A DNA stretch of 64,000 nt from Flaccisagitta enflata (GCA_965153355.1 OZ231126.1:65286001-65350000); one strand, 5' to 3'; shown: positions 37,043 through 52,085, counted from the first letter of the stretch. Translations and numbers: made by a program. The notes: generated by a model not told the origin, from the letters alone.

Positions 37043-37500
37043 TATTAATTACATTGGTTAATCGTTTCCAAGACGCTGTCAATTCCCCCACCTTCGCTTT
37101 TGGCTGCTGGTCAGATCCACGACTCAGCAAAATGAGATGTGAAATACTGCAAGATGCTGTGTCCTTTTGACGGCACGTCAATTTATTGATGGTGTACACA
37201 CCTGCGCAGTGATCAATACTGCCCTTTCTTAATCAAGCTTCCAGCGACTGGCACAAACCTTGTGCCCAGCTCTGCTCGTCTAACTCAAAGCCCTTTCATC
37301 GACAAATGGGCTGACATCTTGATTCCCTCGACTTCCTTTTTCATCCTCATCATCTTTTTTTTTCATTTCAATTGGTTTCTTTCCTTTATCCTTCTTCCCA
37401 TTTCTCATCTGGCTGATTAGTGGAATTATTGGATCGGGTGTGACCAGGAAGGAAAAGAAAAATGTGCCTCATGTGGAATTCTTAGAGGCTAAAGCCGAAT
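37043..37500. other. Unique sequence, no gene recognised
   Basis: No family, RNA gene or repeat was seen on either strand. Confidence 0.45.
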
Positions 37501-37572
37501 CCAATGCCGGATGTAGATACCGGATGTAGATGCCGATACCGATGCCGATGCCGATACTGGATGCAAATGACA

Positions 37573-37605
<33 letters not shown>

Positions 37606-37720
37606 TCCATGTTGATGCCAATGCCAATGCCGGATGCAGATGGCAATGCTGATGCCAATGCTGATGTCAATGCCGATGCCCATGCCGATGCCGATGCCGA
37701 TGCCGATGCCATTCCCGATA
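37500..37720. repeat. GATGCC / CCATGC hexanucleotide array
   Basis: Imperfect hexamers GATGCC, CCATGC and GATACC. A frame from 37504 to 37899 stays open and ends in about 60 non-repetitive residues (rich in Lys, Asn and Asp). Its start lies in the array, so I regard it as unproven. Confidence 0.8.
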
Positions 37721-37927
37721 TCTGTACCGAAGCAGTTTTATTGGCCATGGATTGTTCCAACTTCCAAACATGCGACAAAAACAAAAACAAAAACAAAAAC
37801 AAACTGGACAATGAGAAAGACGCCGTTGACGACAGAAGTATGAGAATTAAAGGTGGAAAGGTTGCCACTGGCAAAGAAAAAAAAGAGAAATTCTGGTAGT
37901 CAGGAAATAACTTTATTTCATTCTTTA

Positions 37928-37997
37928 ATTTGAGCGTGACGGACCAACGGACGGACGGACAAACCCTCTCATAGAATTGCGTGTCTGCAACTAAAAA
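37928..37997 (-). repeat. AGTCGCG-family 5' end fragment
   Basis: GCGTGACGGACC, (GGAC) tract, ACAAACCCTCTCATAG, then GTGTCTGCAACTAAAAAG. Confidence 0.75.
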
Positions 37998-38137
37998 GCA
38001 CACTTCCAGTGAGCCCAGTGCCACTGCAGTGCGATGAAATAATTTGAAATTTGAACTGTTGTAAGCCAAAGGTACACTTCAATAAAGATTTCCTCTCATT
38101 GAGTTGACTAGAATTAGAGCTTTTTACGCTGAGGAAT

Positions 38138-38326
38138 TTTTAGTTGCGTGCTACGCGACTATACACCCCGCTTTGTCCGTCGGTCGGTTGGGTGGTTGTT
38201 CACATTTTACTTTTTTATGATTTTTATTCTTTGACCCTACTGCTCCTGCTAAAATGGTCTCGTGGCCTCAAATATGGCTCCTGCCCACCCGCACGCGACT
38301 GAGGTTGCCGTGTATCCGGCCATGTT
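38138..38326 (+). repeat. AGTCGCG-family element
   Basis: TTTTTAGTTGCGTGCTACGC, GTCGGTCGGTTGG, ACTGCTCCTGC, arm GCACGCGACT, stem-loop GCCGTGTATCCGGC, CATGTTT. Confidence 0.85.
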
Positions 38327-38592
38327 TCCATGGACTATGGAATTTGATATAAAAGAAAGGCTAGGCGATGAGACTTTAGTCGACTTTCCAGTATGCCTTC
38401 GTGGCGGTTGCGCTCTAACGAAACTTAACTTCAGTTTGACGTATCCTATCCGTTCACAAGGGATTTCTTAGTGGCAACTGCGTAAACGCGTTCTCAAGGA
38501 ATTGCTAGTTAAGATGTTTAATCCTGTTACGTGCTCCCGAGAAATCAGCGCTTTTTGCTCGTTTGGGTCTTTTGTTGCCTGATAGCGCCTCT

Positions 38593-39060
<468 letters not shown>

Positions 39061-39281
39061 TATTAACTTGTTGGGGTGGCGAATCGCCACTGACAATGGT
39101 GTCGGTGGTGGTGGTGGTGGTGGTTGTTAGACCAACAATGTTGTTGATGAAGGAGATTGTGTCGGTGGTGGTGGTGGTGGTTGTTGTTGTTGGCGGTGGC
39201 AGTGTTTTCGGAGTCGGTCCCCGCGAAGAGGCCGTATTTACTCAAAAACGAAGAGGAACGCACTCAGGAAGAATATAAACC

Positions 39282-39598
<317 letters not shown>

Positions 39599-39802
39599 GT
39601 ACTTCCCTCAGTACCCCCCACTGACGCCACGGGATTGTTGCCTCTTGGTTGTTTGTCGGAGGAAAATATACGAGAGTTTGTTTACATTTTACGACTATTT
39701 GTTTGGGCACGTGACTGGAGACCAGCTTTTAGCGTAGAACGATATGGTAGATTGAACTTTGACCTGCTGAGAACCCCCTCGCCATCTCTCCGCGCACGTG
39801 TG

Positions 39803-40080
<278 letters not shown>

Positions 40081-40369
40081 ATTCACGAACTTGTATGCAT
40101 AAACCAAGGAAACAAATAAACACTTCGTATGAAAAATCACATCAAAAATATAAAACAGGACTTTACTTTTTTTTTTTAAAAGCCACAAAACTTTTTTTCT
40201 GTCTAGTTAGAGGTCATGCAAAGGGGATTTCACAGCGGCTCAACTTGTGTGACAAGCGAATCCGAGGGAAGCGAATCTCTGAATAGCGAATAGCGAATTT
40301 TCTCTTTAAAACCGGTGAAGCATGCCCAGAAGAACTTAAGAAGGGGATTTTACCGTCACACAACTCAAA

Positions 40370-40640
40370 AGGAGAAAGTGAGTCGGAGAACGTGATGGAG
40401 AGACATAGATGGACAGACAGACAGAAATGACAAACAGACAGACTCCAAGACACATAGACAGAAAGAGAAACAGACACATGAACAGACTCCCAAAAACACA
40501 GAGAGACTTACAGAGATGTAGAGACACGGAGATACAGACAGGTAAACAAACAGGAACGCAGACAGACATTCAGACACACGAATTTTGAGAAAGATAGACG
40601 AAAGACAGATGGATAGACAGACACAGAGAAACGGAAAACA
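40370..40640. repeat. Degenerate GACA/CAGA-rich region
   Basis: Loose AGACAGACAG and AGAGAC repeats. The Cys/Ser/Val-rich minus frames are artefacts. Confidence 0.7.
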
Positions 40641-40831
40641 ATTACTAATTCATACTTTTACATAATTCATTTCTTAAAAAGGTCTGAAAGAGAAGATGAT
40701 GAAGAAAATAGAATTTGTTGCTACAAATGCTTGGATTTTTTTTTCTTTTGTTTTTCTGTCATCTTCGCTTTATTCTTGTGTCTTCTTTGTGATTTCGCTT
40801 TACTCGCTTTGTGCGGTTTCGTTGAATGAAT

Positions 40832-41041
40832 AACAAGGCCGGATACACGGCTACCGAAGTCGCGTGCGGGTGGGCAGGGGACATATTTGAGGTCACCAGA
40901 CCATTTGGGCAGGAGCAGGGAGGTCAAAGTAATAAAATCATAAAAAAAGTAAAGTGTGACCTACCAACCGACCAACCAACCGACCGACCAACCGACCGAC
41001 GGACAAAGCGGGTTGTAGAGTCGCGTGCACGCGACTAAAAA
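40832..41041 (-). repeat. AGTCGCG-family element, canonical copy
   Basis: ACAAGGCCGGATACACGG, arm AAGTCGCGTGCGGG, GACC(AACC) tract, GGTTGTAGAG, perfect 18-bp palindrome AGTCGCGTGCACGCGACT, AAAAA. Confidence 0.9.
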
Positions 41042-41716
41042 CCGGAGTTCCTCCATGCTTCTGGCTTCCCCTTCTCTTGACACCGTGTTGCCTAGCTGTG
41101 ATAACTAGGAAAAAATGACACAGCATAGCGACCTATTCTGGAGTGTTATATACACCTAGACTGATATTCCCCTGCATGAGACTAAAGATTCTGTTGGGAT
41201 TTTTACGAGAAAACGCTGTAAAATGCCGTAATTTCCCGTAAAATTGACATTTTTGAGCGTTTTTCAGCAAAAACGAGCTTAAAAACAGCGGCTCTGGTCA
41301 GCAAATGGTCTGACAATTATAATATAGCACTGAGACACATTCATGCAAAAATTCAAGTCAAGCAGACATCATATGGTATTGTTTTACGCCGTTAAATGCC
41401 GTTAAAATGACATTTTTGACTGATTTTGAGTGTTGCTCTCCCATATCATAAGATATGGTCTTAAAAACTGCCAGGAAAGGGGTATTGGGGCCTTAAACGC
41501 ACATATGCTTAAGTTCCCTAAAATATTGTTGAACTTGGTCTCATTGCAAAGCCGTAAAATGCCGTAAAATGCTGTAAAATGCCGTAAAAATGGCGTAATT
41601 GGCATTCTTTTGAGTGATGCTGGCTCAACAATGCTCACTTTGACAAAACTTAGTATTTGTGGCAACAAGAGACACTCTTAAAAAAAATCTTGAAAGAGTA
41701 TGGGTCCGCGACTGGG

Positions 41717-42260
41717 GTCAAACGGCGTTGTCAAACGGCGTTGTCAAACGGCGTTGTCAAACGGCGTTGTCAAACGGCGTTGTCAAACGGCGTTGTCAAA
41801 CGGCGTTGTCAAACGGCGTTGTCAAACGGCGTTGTCAAACGGCGTTGTCAAACGGCGTTGTCAAACGGCGTTGTCATACGGCGTTGTCATACGGCGTTGT
41901 CATACGGCGTTGTCATACGGCGTTGTCATACGGCGTTGTATAACGGCGTTGTATAACGGCGTTGTATAACGGCGTTGTATAACGGCGTTGTATAACGGCG
42001 TTGTATAACGGCGTTGTATAACGGCGTTGTATAACGGCGTTGTATAACGGCGTTGTATAACGGCGTTGTATAAGCGGTCTGCGTTGTAAAACGGCGTTGT
42101 AAAACGGCGTTAAAAACGGCGTTAGAACGTTTGTTGGCGGCGTAAAACGTTGTAAACGGCGTTGTAACGGCGTTATGCGGCGTTATGCATGGCGTTGTAA
42201 AACGGCTTTGTAAACGGCGTTGTAAAACGGCGTTGTAAAACGGCGTTGTAAAACGGCATT
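41717..42260. repeat. 13-bp minisatellite with ordered variant blocks
   Basis: Units of GTTGTCAAACGGC: about 12 with CAAAC (41717-41873), then 5 with CATAC, then about 10 with TATAAC to 42073, then irregular AAAAC forms to 42260. Variants are sorted in blocks rather than mixed. Confidence 0.93.
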
Positions 42261-42299
42261 GTCAAATGGCATTGTCAAACGGCAGTGTTGAATGGCATT

Positions 42300-42935
42300 G
42301 ACCAGTTAGCATGCTAAAATCTTTATAAATCAAATTCATATGTTGAGTCCTTCCATTTAGGGATTACATACCAAGTTTCAACCAAATCTTTTGAAAAATG
42401 CCGAAGTTATGCACGTTTTTAACTTTTAGGCTGGTAGGCTAGTTGGGTGGTAGGCCGGTTTGGCCGGTTAGCATGCTAAAATTTTTACAATTCAAATACA
42501 TATGTTGAGTACTTCTATTTAGAGACTACATACCAAGTTTCACCAAATCGGTTGAAAAATGCCGAAGTTATGCACGTTGTTAACTTTTAGGCTGGTAGGC
42601 TAGTTGGTGGTAGGCTGGTTTGGCAGTTAGCATGCTAAACCTTTACAATTCAAATACATATGTTGAGTTCTTTCATTTAGAGACCATACCGAGTTTCAAC
42701 TGATTGGTTGAAAATGACGAAGTTATGTGTTTTTCACTTTTAGGCTGGTAGGCTGGTTGGGTGGTGAGCCCGGTTTGGCCGGTTTACATGCTAAAATCTG
42801 TCCAAATCAAATACATATGTTGAGTCCTTCCATTTAGAGACTACATACCAAGTTTCGACCAAATCGGTTGAAAAATGCCGAAGTTATGCACATTTTTCAC
42901 TTTTAGGCTGGTAGGCTGGTTGGGCCGGTTGGGTG
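42300..42935. repeat. ~160-bp tandem repeat, four units
   Basis: Units anchored by TTAGCATGCTAAA begin near 42308, 42470, 42629 and 42786. Each contains TACATATGTTGAGT, TACCAAGTTTC, AAAATGCCGAAGTTATG and TTTTAGGCTGGTAGGCTGG. Confidence 0.85.
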
Positions 42936-43756
42936 GGTCGGATCATAACATACGCATAGGATGTAAAGCGGCTTACCCTAGTACAACTTCCCTCCAAATA
43001 TGAAGCAGATCGGTCAAGGCGTTCAAAAGTTAGCCCATTTTTAAAAGTGTGGACAACGACGACGACAACGACGACAACGACAACGACGACACCCACCCGC
43101 CTCGAATTATAGTCCGCGTCGGAATGGTATTCCGTCGCGGACAAAAATCAAAGCAAGCTGTCATCATTCAGCATCATTTCATGCCGTAAAGAACGTTAGA
43201 TGTCTTTTTTACTGATTTTTAGGTGTTTTTTCTTCCAAAATGCCTGAAAAAGGATGGTAGATCCTGAGATACATTTAGATGAAGGCTTCAACACAAAGTG
43301 TTATGATAACTTCACTTTTACATGTCGTAAAAGACTAAAGTGCCGTAAAAGACTAAAATGTAAAATGGCATAATATTTTATTTGGCGGTTTCAGATGCGT
43401 CCTTGCATTTCTATAAAAGGGTCTGTCCATCTGTGTGTTTGTCCATCTATCAGTCCATCAGTCCATCTGTCGGTTTATCTGTCTGTTTGTTAGTTTGTCC
43501 ATTATTACTCCTGAAAAATCGAATTTCTCGATTGTTTTTGGCCTCAGTGAATGCAATGAATCAAGTGATCAGTACATTTTTTTTTTTGCGAGCCTCCTTT
43601 TATTGTTCTGTCTGAAATCCTAGCGTTCTCATTCTCCGTTCGTGCATTCAGCGCCAAATTCAATCCATGCAGTGACGCGGTCAGGATACATTGTTGGGCA
43701 TTTTTTCGATCTAGCACTTGGTTGAAAAAATGCTTACTATTAGATAAACAGAATTA

Positions 43757-43758
<2 letters not shown>

Positions 43759-43802
<44 letters not shown>
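43759..43802. repeat. (GT)n microsatellite
   Basis: GT run inside the 41081-45240 element. Confidence 0.95.
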
Positions 43803-43805
<3 letters not shown>

Positions 43806-44029
43806 TGTGTGCGCGCATTTGTGCTCGTGTGTGTGTTCCCGTTGATCAAGAACCAATGAAAGAAAAAAAATTAAACATCAACAACTAATTAGTAATTCTC
43901 TTTGGTTTAGATTAGCTTGGACAAACAAATTGCACTTGAAGGTGCCAACAAAGGTTCTCTATTGTGTGACATGATTTCTAACATACATACATTTATGGAT
44001 ACACATACATACATCCACGCACACATACA

Positions 44030-44045
44030 CACACTCACACACAAA

Positions 44046-44124
<79 letters not shown>

Positions 44125-44330
44125 GCGCATGCACGTAGGCACATACACATGCATGGCCGCATGCACGCACACCCACACACTCAATGATGCTCTAGAAAAC
44201 ATGCGGTTATGCGTCCATGCAAAAGCACTTTCATACATTGACACAGTGATACAGTTACACATGCACACGCACACGCACACACACGCACACGGACACGCAC
44301 GCTTACACACGCACATGAACACACACGCAT

Positions 44331-44370
<40 letters not shown>
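44030..44370. repeat. (CA)n microsatellites
   Basis: CA run 44049-44123 and another at 44330-44369, separated by CACG/CATG-rich sequence. Confidence 0.93.
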
Positions 44371-44371
<1 letters not shown>

Positions 44372-45709
44372 GTCGCTAACATAGAAACTGCAAAAAATGT
44401 CAATTAAGCGGCATTTTACGGTTATTAACGGCATAAGGATATGATTTTATATCAACTCAATGTTTAGAATCTATGTTGCCAGTATATCCCATGCCCAACT
44501 TGCCATTTTCTGGCACATTTTTTGCTTACGCGTGCTATATGAGAGGGTATCACCCAAAAATTGTCGAAAATACTATTTCTACGGCAATTTAACAGCATTT
44601 TTTTGGCATGAAACTATTCCAAATGATGACAAATTGAATTGAATATTTGTTAGAATGTGTCCCAGTTTCAAATTATCCAAGTTTGTTTGTTTCTGACAAG
44701 TGGAGCAATTGTATGAGCAATTAATATCCCAAAAATGCCATTTTAGCAGCACTTGACGGCGCTTTACGGCATTATATGTCACCAATTCAGGACATTATAT
44801 TACGAAAGTTTGATACATGTTTGCTTTAGGCCCTAATACCCTTTTTCTGGCAGTTCTCAAGTCATTTCCAGCTATTTGAGAGAGTGACACCCAAGAAACG
44901 CATAAAATTGTTATTTTAATGGCATTATACGGCATAGAATGATACCAAATGATGTCCGCTTGACTTAAATTTTTGCATGAAAGTGTCTTAATGCTAAATT
45001 GTAAATGTCAGACCATTCGCTGACCAGAGCGGCAGTTTTTGAGCCAGTATTGGCTGAAAGACGCAAAAAAATATCAATTTTACGGGAAATTACGGCATTT
45101 TACGGCATTTCCTCGTAAAAATCCCAACAGAATTTTTAGTCTCATGCAGGGGAATATCAGTCTAGGGGTATATAACACCCCAGAATAGGTCGCTATACTG
45201 TGTCATTTTTTCCTACCTATCACAGCTAGGCAACACGGTGTTGAATGTGCAAAAGAAAAAAACACTATCTTTTTGTTAACGCTGAAACGTGCTCATTTGC
45301 TCATACGTTTGCTCACCCATTTCGCTTTACTTTATCTCAGATATTTTTTTTCTATATTATAAATCAAACCATCTGCAGTCGATGCTATGAAGACTAAACG
45401 TTGCTACTGAAATCAAAATTATCAACTATTCTCATCGTGGTGTTGAGTAATTTCTGGGTCTTCTTCTAGCTCAGTTTCACATTTGGCTGTCTTCCCAAAC
45501 ACTTTCTCCACTTCCTCGTCTTTTGAACAACTCATCCATTCCATTCTTTTACGTTCGTTCGTCCCTTCGCCCAGGTCCATCCGTCGGTTTGTCCGTCCCT
45601 CCGTCTTTTTGTTCTCACCCATCCGACCTTATTCGCTAACGCTAAGCTGTTTCTGCTTTTGTGCCAATCAGCCACTTCGTCCATCCTACCCAATAAACGT
45701 AAGAAGGCC

Positions 45710-45905
45710 GGATACTCGGCTACCCCAGTCGCGTGCGGGTAGGCAGGGGCTATATTGGAGGTCACTAGAGTATTTGGGCGGGAGAAATGAAGCCAAAGAT
45801 CGCCAGAACTAAAAAGTAAGTAAAGTGTGACGGATGGGCCGACGGACCGACAGACAGAGGGACGGACGGACAAATCGGGCTGTAGAGTCGCGTAGCACGC
45901 TACTA
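45710..45905 (-). repeat. AGTCGCG-family element
   Basis: AAGGCCGGATACTCGG, arm AGTCGCGTGCGGG, (GGAC) tract, TAGAGTCGCGTAGCACGC, TACTA. Confidence 0.85.
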
Positions 45906-46138
45906 TGAAATGGAAATCATGTTTCTCTAATTCCATAAGCCTTTCTCCCGATTTCCTACTCCCAAAAAATATCTCCTTTCTCCTTAATCACAATTTGGAT
46001 TGTCAGATATTTGCGCTCCTAGTCTGTACTCGTCTTGCAAATCTTTTTTCGTCTGAATCGAAAGAGAGGCTTGGTGCGACTATCTACCCATCGGTCCATC
46101 TGTCCGTCCGTCCATTCGTCCCTCCGTGATGTTCGAGA

Positions 46139-46258
46139 TAACAAGGCCGTATACACGGCAGCATTAGACGCGGACGGGTGGGCAGGAGCTGAAAACGTTG
46201 ATTACAGCCCCTGTCCACCCGCACGCGACTGGGGTAGCTGTGCATCCGGCCTTGTTTT
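46139..46258. repeat. Two AGTCGCG-family 3' ends head to head
   Basis: ACAAGGCCGTATACACGG with GACGCGGACGGGTGGGCAG is followed directly by CTGTCCACCCGCACGCGACT and TGCATCCGGCCTTGTTT. This makes an inverted pair without any 5' half. Confidence 0.75.
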
Positions 46259-46508
46259 TTCTTTCTCTGTCCTCCCGTCTTCTAGCTTCTTCCGTTCATT
46301 TCAACATTTGTTCTGTTTGTGTGTGTGTGTGGGGGGGGAGAGGAGAAGGAGTTTGCACGTGGGTATCTATTTATGTAATATGTATGTTTTTTTTGTGACT
46401 GTGTGAGGGCCTGTGCATGCACTCGTTTGGTGTTTGGATGTAGGACTGTAGGTGCGTGTGAGTGAGCCTGTAGGTCGATTGACTCCTTTTGTCGCTTTCT
46501 CCATACTC

Positions 46509-46940
<432 letters not shown>

Positions 46941-47024
46941 CGCTTGATGATGTGTTTCTGCATGGGAGATTTGGTCCGTATCTATATAAAAGTTAACCAA
47001 GTGTTTGGGAAGAAGCAGTAAAGC

Positions 47025-47213
47025 CTTAGGGTATCTTAGGGTACTTTAGGGTTCTTTGCCTTTACCTTGATTACCTTAGTTACCTTTAATACAACGCAAC
47101 TAAGGTTTGTTGACCTTGTTCTTTACAAACTCACATGATGCCCTTACTACCTGAATTTCTGCCCCTGCCCACCTGCAAGCGACCACTTATTGACCGTGTA
47201 TCCGGCCTTGTTC
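47025..47213 (+). repeat. AGTCGCG-family remnant with GGGTACTTTA core
   Basis: GGGTATCTTAGGGTACTTTA units, an ACTAAGGTTTGTTGACCTTG segment, then CCCACCTGCAAGCGACC, GACCGTGTATCCGGCC and TTGTT. Confidence 0.65.
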
Positions 47214-47410
47214 GTTTCATCCTCTCTCAGGGCTCAGTCAAGTACTTTTCATTTCTTTCCATTTACTCGGCTTGTTTTCGTCTTGTTCTCATTCTTTTCA
47301 TCATTTGAGTTTGAGAGTTTGAGAGTTTGACAACGAGGGCAAAATTTGTGGCACTCCGTGGTAATGATGTTTTTTTCCAGGCACGACTTTGCTGCTTGGC
47401 CAAACTCTGT

Positions 47411-47490
<80 letters not shown>

Positions 47491-47576
47491 TTGATGATGA
47501 TGATGATGATGGTGATGATGGACTGATGGTGATGATGATGGTGATGATGATGAGGATGATGAAGATGGTAATGGAC

Positions 47577-47668
<92 letters not shown>

Positions 47669-47798
47669 TTGATGATGATGATGATAGTGAAGATGATGAT
47701 GATGATAATGATGATGATGTTGATGGTAGTGATGATGATGATGTTGAGGATGATGATGTTGATGGGGATGATGATGAAGATGATAATGATGATGACGG

Positions 47799-47881
<83 letters not shown>

Positions 47882-47945
47882 GTGAAGATGGTGATGGTCT
47901 GATGGTGATGGTGATGATGATGGTGATAATGATGGTGATGGTGAA
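47411..47945. repeat. (GAT)n microsatellite
   Basis: Two long GAT/ATG runs with GTT, GGT and GAA variants. Confidence 0.97.
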
Positions 47946-48041
47946 GCAATATTTCAACCAATCTGTCGACATTCCCACCAACAAACTGACCATTTTATTG
48001 ACATGCAATATGCATTTTTTCCAATGCTTGCTCATTTAGTG

Positions 48042-48241
<200 letters not shown>

Positions 48242-49030
48242 TTTTGATGATGATGGTGATGATCCATGGGCAATTCAGACGTCGTAACTGCATAGAAAAT
48301 GGCTGCGAAATAAAAACTTAATCATCGCGACTGAGCTTCATCCACTCATTCAGAATTTACTCTTCAATGAACGAAACAAATTCAATGAACTTCAATGAAC
48401 GAAACGACTTTTAAAACCATTTCGAATTTCATGTCGAGCGAAGAGAAGAACAAGGCCAAGTCGGCCAATGGATGCGCCCAGTAGCTTACTTAATGACAAA
48501 GAAATTGACAGAATTGAAGAATTGAAGAATTGAAGAATTGAAGAATTTTTGTGATGACTGATGTCTGATGAGGCCAGGATACAGTCGCACGTGGGCTCAG
48601 ACACCATAACGAAAGCATAGCCTGCGGGGGAGCAGGGCAGGTATCACTGGGTTTCGCAGGATTAGAGGAGGCTATGGCATATATTTGCTCTCGTAAGACT
48701 AGCCATTGTCCAACAGTCGTTAGATGCATGTCACTTCGTCGGCACGCGGAAAAGTCTGATGCGTAGATGTAACTTGTTATGTAAAATCACCGAGTCACGA
48801 TAACGAGACAGAACACGATCTATATTTTAAAATAGTATTTGTTTTATTTGCGAAGCACTTGTGTAGGGTTCATTGAATCCGTGGGCGTTGATGTTGATCT
48901 ACACAATTGACGATGGCAACGGCTTTTTTTTACACCATTGTCCTTTTTCAAGCCTTAACAAGAGAGAAGGCCATGAGTTCACATCTGCAACCGACGACAA
49001 ATTCTACGCATAAACAAATTTTGCGCGCGC
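48242..49030. other. Mostly unique sequence, no gene recognised
   Basis: Holds a short (GAATTGAA) array at 48508-48547 and a fragment ACAAGGCCAAGTCGGCCAAT with GATGCGCCC at 48450-48480 that resembles the GATGCG subfamily end. No convincing exon was found. Confidence 0.45.
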
Positions 49031-49033
49031 TCT

Positions 49034-49143
<110 letters not shown>

Positions 49144-49222
49144 ATCCTTCCCATTGCGATTGAAAGACCGGATTCCTAGGCTGATGACTATTTACTGAAT
49201 GGGAAACCTTCATCAGGAAAAA

Positions 49223-49300
49223 ATAAAGCCGGATCTATAGCTACTCCAGTCACATGCGGATGGGCAGGTTACTAGAATTTTTGGGTAGAAGCAGTAAGGA
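49223..49300 (-). repeat. Diverged AGTCGCG-family 3' fragment
   Basis: AAAGCCGGATCTATAGCTAC, AGTCACATGCGGATGGGCAG, TTTTTGGGTAGAAGCAGTAA. Confidence 0.6.
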
Positions 49301-50565
<1,265 letters not shown>

Positions 50566-50906
50566 CTTTGCTTATGCCAATGGTTTTTTCCTCAACACGA
50601 CATGTTCAACTTTCTGTTTCTCCCTCTTGCCTCCCTCGGGCGTCCTCGATTGAGACACTACGCTCTGTTCTGTCCGTGCGTGCGCGTGCTGGCATATCCT
50701 AGCCTAGACATATCTCATAAAAGCAACCTGAAATGTTATTCTACCGGGTTTACGCCCTATTTGTGCGCCAATTTTAGAATATAATAATATATCAAATCAT
50801 TCGAGATCAATGAATTGCGATTTCTTTGAAATCATACGACGAAGAGTTTGTTCCCCGAAAGACGTCTCGTCCCGATCCCGTTTGACGTTCAGGTTGACGC
50901 GATGAT

Positions 50907-51254
50907 TCATTCTTCTTTTCTTCCACTTAACTGCAAAGAGAAAATGAAATGAAGGGATGAATAGGGTGACAACATGGACACTGCTGGATACATCAATACC
51001 AATGAAGGCGGCTATCGCTGACTGGAAAAACAGTCATAAACCTATGATTTTTTTCTCTTTGTCTGATCTCTCGTTTCCCTTTTTTCTAGCTCACTATCAA
51101 AACCAGTAATCCAAAATAGAAACACAATTCAGCAACTAATGAAAAACTTTTTTTCTACCTCTTGTTTCATTCGGTTTAGTGCAATTGGAGAGAGAAAAAA
51201 TACTGCCCAGGAAATCGAATATATGAAGGCTTCAAATCTTGAGAAAAACTTTCG
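50907..51254 (-). CDS. Possible two-exon 3' part of a small membrane-protein gene
   Basis: The penultimate exon (51254-51159, 32 codons) reads RKFFSRFEAF then IYSISWAVFFLSPIALNRMK, that is, one hydrophobic helix flanked by basic residues. It ends at GAG followed by a GTAGAA donor. The last exon (50930-50907) follows a good acceptor (TTTTCTCTTTGCAG) and adds LSGRKEE and a stop, in phase 0. The intron is 228 bp. The start is not found. A small frame MGKSTIYRLDIESPGVKV with a favourable start context lies upstream at 51820-51737 but has no clear donor. No family is recognised. An alternative reading of the last exon in another phase is also open (VKWKKRRM...), so the model is tentative. Confidence 0.35.
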
Positions 51255-51883
51255 CTTAAAGTAACATTTAAAGAACATTAACAAAACACTAACATTTTAG
51301 TATAATTAAGCTAAATTTTTTTAATTTCTAATATAAAAACCAAGAAAATATCCCCAGACATTAATGTTTAGCATTTGTTTTAATATTAATGTTTAGCATT
51401 TGTTTTAATAGTATTCAAAAGAAATATATTTAATATAATCAAATAATAGTATGTTATAAGGTTCCTTACAATCTATTTAGTATTTTAAATTAAGAACGCT
51501 CTAAGAACGTTAAAGGCTTTATTTGGCTTTGAAAATAAGAACATAAAGCCTTTGAAAAAAAAATGACGTTCTTATAAAAACAAAAGTGTAATTGACCAGA
51601 GCTTGCTTGATCAACAGACCAACGAATGAAACATCTTGAATTAGTCGAATGCAATCAAATAGATCTAGAGAATCAGACAAAATGAAGGGGGGGGGTGGAT
51701 GGCCGTGGTTGAAAAATGAATGGAAAATAGGACCGGTTATTGAATTGAAGTTTTAGGCTGCGAGCGGACTTTGACTCCAGGAGACTCGATATCAAGCCGA
51801 TATATAGTAGATTTTCCCATTTTCCCTGCCAAAGAAATTTTCCCTTTGACTTATTTCCGTTTCGTGTCTCGCCTCCTCTTTCT

Positions 51884-51908
51884 CTCTTTCTTTCTTTCTT
51901 TCTTTCGT

Positions 51909-51980
<72 letters not shown>

Positions 51981-52085
51981 TTGTTTTTTCTTTTCCTCCG
52001 ATTTCTTTTTGCTTATTTGCTTCTTTGTTTCTTTGTTTCTTTGTTTCTTTGCTTCTTTGCTTCTTTGTTTCTTTGTTTCTTCCTA
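51884..52085. repeat. (TTTC)n and TTTGTTTC microsatellites
   Basis: TTTC run 51884-51979; CTTTGTTT octamers 52019-52080. Confidence 0.95.

Larger units (their letters stand above)
41081..45240. mobile_element. Long-TIR element, 4160 bp, TTGA duplication
   Basis: The termini CACCGTGTTGCCTAGC and GCTAGGCAACACGGTG open inverted arms that remain alignable for about 380 bp or more (41081-41470 and 44850-45240). The flanks TTGA (41077-41080 and 45241-45244) are identical. The arms carry repeated GCCGTAAAAT decamers. The interior holds a 13-bp minisatellite, a tandem array of about 160 bp, GT/CA microsatellites and a fragment resembling the GATGCG repeat (43392). No transposase frame exists. Confidence 0.85.

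Noticed and set aside
37504-37899. Plus-strand 131-codon frame with Met-Pro and Ala-Asp repeats
   Set aside because: The start and two-thirds of the length are the GATGCC hexamer array; only the last 60 residues are non-repetitive and they are unrecognised.
39599-39790. Two overlapping open plus-strand frames in the unique island between CA/CT and GT tracts
   Set aside because: Both frames look equally plausible, neither has a recognisable motif, and they exclude each other.
40832-41041. AGTCGCG family considered as SINEs because copies end in AAAAA
   Set aside because: No A-box/B-box promoter is visible; the A-run is a constant five-base end and the elements have inverted subterminal arms and stem-loops instead.
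45422-45622. 66-codon minus-strand frame ending in an acidic tail (DPEITQHHDENS)
   Set aside because: Its first third is a (GGAC)-like repeat, and no start exon or family is recognised.
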